A DNA stretch of 39,517 nucleotides from Zhongshania marina (GTDB lineage: Bacteria; Pseudomonadota; Gammaproteobacteria; Pseudomonadales; Spongiibacteraceae), in the NCBI RefSeq assembly GCF_002915595.1, contig NZ_PQGG01000034.1, positions 1-39,517 of the forward strand. The letters are read 5' to 3'. This document shows, one piece after another, positions 37,578-39,517 of the stretch (the first letter of the stretch is position 1; every line of letters starts with the position of its first letter). The position numbers were made by a program, and so were the translations under genes. The notes under the pieces were generated by a model. That model searched no databases and was not told the origin of the DNA. It saw only the letters and a list, made by a program, of their open reading frames with translations.

Positions 37578-37837
37578 GGCTTTTTGGGGGCGGGTGTCGG
37601 AAGTCTGACGTTTGCCTGTCACTGGGCCTAGGTTTTTACTTTTAAAAGCTCCACGCTCCAAGTCTTCTCTAATGAGCGGAAAAACCTTCTCTTTATTTCT
37701 GTATTGGGAGAGTTGTACATATAAAATCTTTACTATACGAATATTCACTGATCTCTCCGTAGAAGTTAACGCCGGTAGCAAAGGCGAGCGTTAGCGAGTC
37801 CAGCCCGCGCTTTTTGCGGGCGATTTTGCCTACCCTT
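37578..37837. other. Region between fliK and the group II intron
   Basis: 260 nt with no credible gene. A 60-codon plus-strand frame (37612-37794) lacks a ribosome-binding site and recognisable content. It ends with the terminator hairpin at 37803. Confidence 0.5.
37803..37827 (+). terminator. Terminator-like hairpin upstream of the intron
   Basis: GCCCGC and GCGGGC close a 7-nt T-rich loop and are followed by GATTTT. It probably ends the fliK transcript. Class C group II introns typically insert just downstream of such hairpins, which is where this intron begins. Confidence 0.75.
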
Positions 37838-38361
37838 GTGTACGCCCAGCATGGGCATGAACTAATGAGGTGAAAGTCCTCTGTAGGAAGGTCACCATCC
37901 TTAGCGATTTATGATCGTTATCAGATGTTAACTACTAGCGAATGGCAAGGGCTTGACCGCGAGGTCTGGTCTGAAGGAAGCCGGACGCAAAACCGCGAAC
38001 TGATGAACAAGAACATCATATGAGGCGTAGGCTGGAGGCGAGTTGGCACAAGACGACGAAGCCATGTGATCTAACGGCCACCGTAAAGGATGCAGTTGCG
38101 CGGGGACAGTTCATGCTCTTATCTGGGGAGATCTGCTTAACAAGCGATCGGTAAACTACCAGTAAGGCTCTGGTTAATAAGTGCCTTGGCTCCACTGAGT
38201 GTATCGCCAATGGAGAGCGAACGAGATACAAACCGATAGCGCTGGCAGGGGCAACTCTGGCGGTGATTAAGCAGAAGTCAGCAGAAGGCATAGTAGCCAA
38301 ATGCCCATCGTAATGGGTGGGACAAGGTGAAGGCCTGAACATTGAGAATAAAGGAGGAGCC
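37838..38361 (+). ncRNA. Group II intron ribozyme, 5' portion (domains I-IV start)
   Basis: About 520 nt of GC-balanced, stop-rich sequence with intron-like elements such as GCATGGGCATGAACTAATGAG (given here without its last base pair context) and AGTCCTCTGTAGGAAGGTC. It ends in AAAGGAGGAGC, which is the ribosome-binding site of the intron protein. I could not fold it fully by eye. Confidence 0.75.
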
Positions 38362-39517
38362 TTGTCACACTTGAACGCACGAACGCCGTCTGGCGATGAC
38401 GTGACTCAGCGTAGTGATCTGAAGCCAGCCTTTGGTAACGATCTATTTGAGCGTGTGCTACAGCGGGAAAATCTCTCTGCGGCATGGAAGCGCGTTCAAG
38501 CTAATAAAGGGGCTGCGGGCGTTGATGGCATTACCATCGACGAATTTCCCGTATGGGCACGAGCTGGCCACTGGCCTAGGGTGACTACCGAGCTGGCAAC
38601 AGGTCGGTACAAACCATCACCAGTTCGGCGTGTTGAAATTGATAAACCCGATGGCGGTACTCGCCAACTGGGAATTCCAACCGTTTGTGACCGTGTGATC
38701 CAGCAAGCCATTGCCCAAGTCCTTACGCCCATCTTCGATCCCAGTTTCTCAAGCAATAGCTTCGGATTCCGGCCATATCGAAATGGGCAGCAGGCGGTAA
38801 AGCAGGTTCGCGACATCATCAAGGAAGGTCGCCGCTTTGCGGTGGATGTCGATCTGTCTAAATTCTTTGACCGAGTCAATCATGATTTACTGATGACGCG
38901 CCTTGGTGACAAGGTGAAGGACAAACGTCTACTGAGATTGATTAAGTTGTACCTGCGAGCTGGGTTTGTCGACAACCAGTTCTATGGTGAGAGCCGAGAA
39001 GGTGTGCCGCAGGGGGGGCCATTATCGCCACTGCTGGCGAACATCATGCTCGACCCTTTGGACAAAGAACTTGAGAAACGTGGCCACAAGTTCGCCCGCT
39101 ACGCTGATGACTTTACGATAATAGTAAAAAGTCAGCGAGCCGGTGAACGAGTGCTGCACAGTATCAGCCAGTACCTGCAAAACCGTTTGAAGCTGGTCGT
39201 AAATACCGATAAAAGTCGCGTCGTTAAAACCAGTGAGAGCAAGTTCTTGGGGTTTACCTTCAAGGCTGGCCGTATTCAATGGCACTCGAAAACACTGCTG
39301 AAATTCAAGCAGCGGATTCGTCTGTTAACGAACCGCAACTGGGGAGTGTCGATGAAATATCAGCTCTTCAAAACCAGCCAATTTATACGTGGTTGGATTA
39401 ATTATTTTGGTATCGCCAACTGTTATCAACTGTGCGTCGACCTAGATCATTGGATTCGGCGCAGAGTGCGGATGGCTTATTGGCGGCAGTGGCGAAAGCC
39501 ACGAACCAAAGTAAGAA
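38362..39517 (+). CDS. ltrA: Group II intron reverse transcriptase/maturase, partial (3' end outside)
   Basis: 385 open codons run to the window edge. The start is TTG 38362 with AAGGAGGA at 38351-38358. RT blocks are clear: IPTVCDRVIQQAIAQVLTPI, FGFRPYRNGQQA, AVDVDLSKFFDRVNHD (first catalytic Asp near 162), GVPQGGPLSPLLANIMLD, and YADD at 247-250. The maturase (GIIM) segment NWGVSMKYQLFKTSQFIRGW then INYFGIAN follows. Only a short C-terminus is missing. No endonuclease (HNH) is seen, though the tail is cut. It splices and mobilises the intron. Confidence 0.94.
   Translation, partial: MSHLNARTPSGDDVTQRSDLKPAFGNDLFERVLQRENLSAAWKRVQANKGAAGVDGITIDEFPVWARAGHWPRVTTELATGRYKPSPVRRVEIDKPDGGTRQLGIPTVCDRVIQQAIAQVLTPIFDPSFSSNSFGFRPYRNGQQAVKQVRDIIKEGRRFAVDVDLSKFFDRVNHDLLMTRLGDKVKDKRLLRLIKLYLRAGFVDNQFYGESREGVPQGGPLSPLLANIMLDPLDKELEKRGHKFARYADDFTIIVKSQRAGERVLHSISQYLQNRLKLVVNTDKSRVVKTSESKFLGFTFKAGRIQWHSKTLLKFKQRIRLLTNRNWGVSMKYQLFKTSQFIRGWINYFGIANCYQLCVDLDHWIRRRVRMAYWRQWRKPRTKVR

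Larger units (their letters stand above)
37838..39517 (+). mobile_element. Group II intron, probably bacterial class C, partial
   Basis: The 5' end GTGTACGCCCAGCATGGGC is the characteristic start of bacterial group II introns (consensus GTGYG with the domain I stem). Structured non-coding sequence runs to 38361 and then the intron protein. Domains V and VI would be past the window. The 5' boundary is placed at 37838 but could shift by 2 nt. The insertion point, about 10 nt after a terminator hairpin, and the compact size fit class C. Confidence 0.85.

Noticed and set aside
37612..37794. A 60-codon frame between fliK and the intron as a fliL remnant
   Set aside because: No FliL-like transmembrane or domain pattern and no ribosome-binding site.
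37745..37838. Integron attC site as the intron target (GTTAAC...GTTAGC)
   Set aside because: No complete pair of attC core sites or cassette gene; the terminator hairpin explains the target.

Overview
The window is about 39.5 kb of a gammaproteobacterial chromosome, most likely from a marine, Pseudomonas/Cellvibrionales-like polarly flagellated bacterium. This rests on the flagellar gene order (flgNMA divergent from flgBCDEFGHIJKL, then fliC-flaG-fliDST, two sigma54 activators, then fliEFGHIJK), on sigma54 plus sigma28 promoter logic, and on an Entner-Doudoroff operon. The genus cannot be fixed from the sequence alone; a Spongiibacteraceae-like source is a guess.

Left edge (1-1150): an IS3-family insertion sequence on the minus strand, cut by the window edge, with orfA, an A-AAA-AAG frameshift heptamer and a DDE-type orfB. 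Next (1187-3840) comes accessory DNA: a Tat-exported SnoaL/NTF2-like protein with a promoter buried in a tandem 16-bp repeat, a small unknown protein with a good promoter, and a secreted protein built from GLDALP-type repeats that ends at a textbook terminator.

4342-8965 is central metabolism. zwf, pgl and edd overlap as one minus-strand operon. eda lies on the plus strand and converges on edd with four bases between them. A 29-bp dyad lies upstream of zwf. A GNAT acetyltransferase follows.

9778-37577 is a nearly complete flagellar locus. FlgN and FlgM are expressed from a perfect-match sigma28 promoter whose -35 overlaps the flgA stop codon. flgA and flgB are transcribed divergently from two consensus sigma54 promoters. 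Sigma28-type promoters are also visible before flgK (inside flgJ), fliC, flaG and fliS, and possibly before flgB. The rod, hook, rings, hook-filament junction, flagellin, cap, chaperones, MS ring, rotor protein FliG, export ATPase complex and hook-length protein are all encoded. An LpxR-type lipid A deacylase gene sits between flgL and fliC.

The most unusual part is 27745-30510. The FleQ-like and FlrC/FleR-like sigma54 activators both lack an N-terminal receiver domain, with an in-frame stop directly before the start in each case. The sensor kinase (FleS/FlrB) expected between them is absent. Its place is taken by a 57-codon ORF behind a sigma54 promoter, overlapping the FlrC-like gene by 8 nt. 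FlgJ has also lost its peptidoglycan-hydrolase domain. This suggests a streamlined flagellar hierarchy without phosphorelay input at the middle tier.

The right edge (37803-39517) is a terminator hairpin followed about 10 nt later by a group II intron, probably class C, with a TTG-started reverse transcriptase/maturase that runs off the window. It lies where fliL-fliM-fliN would be expected.
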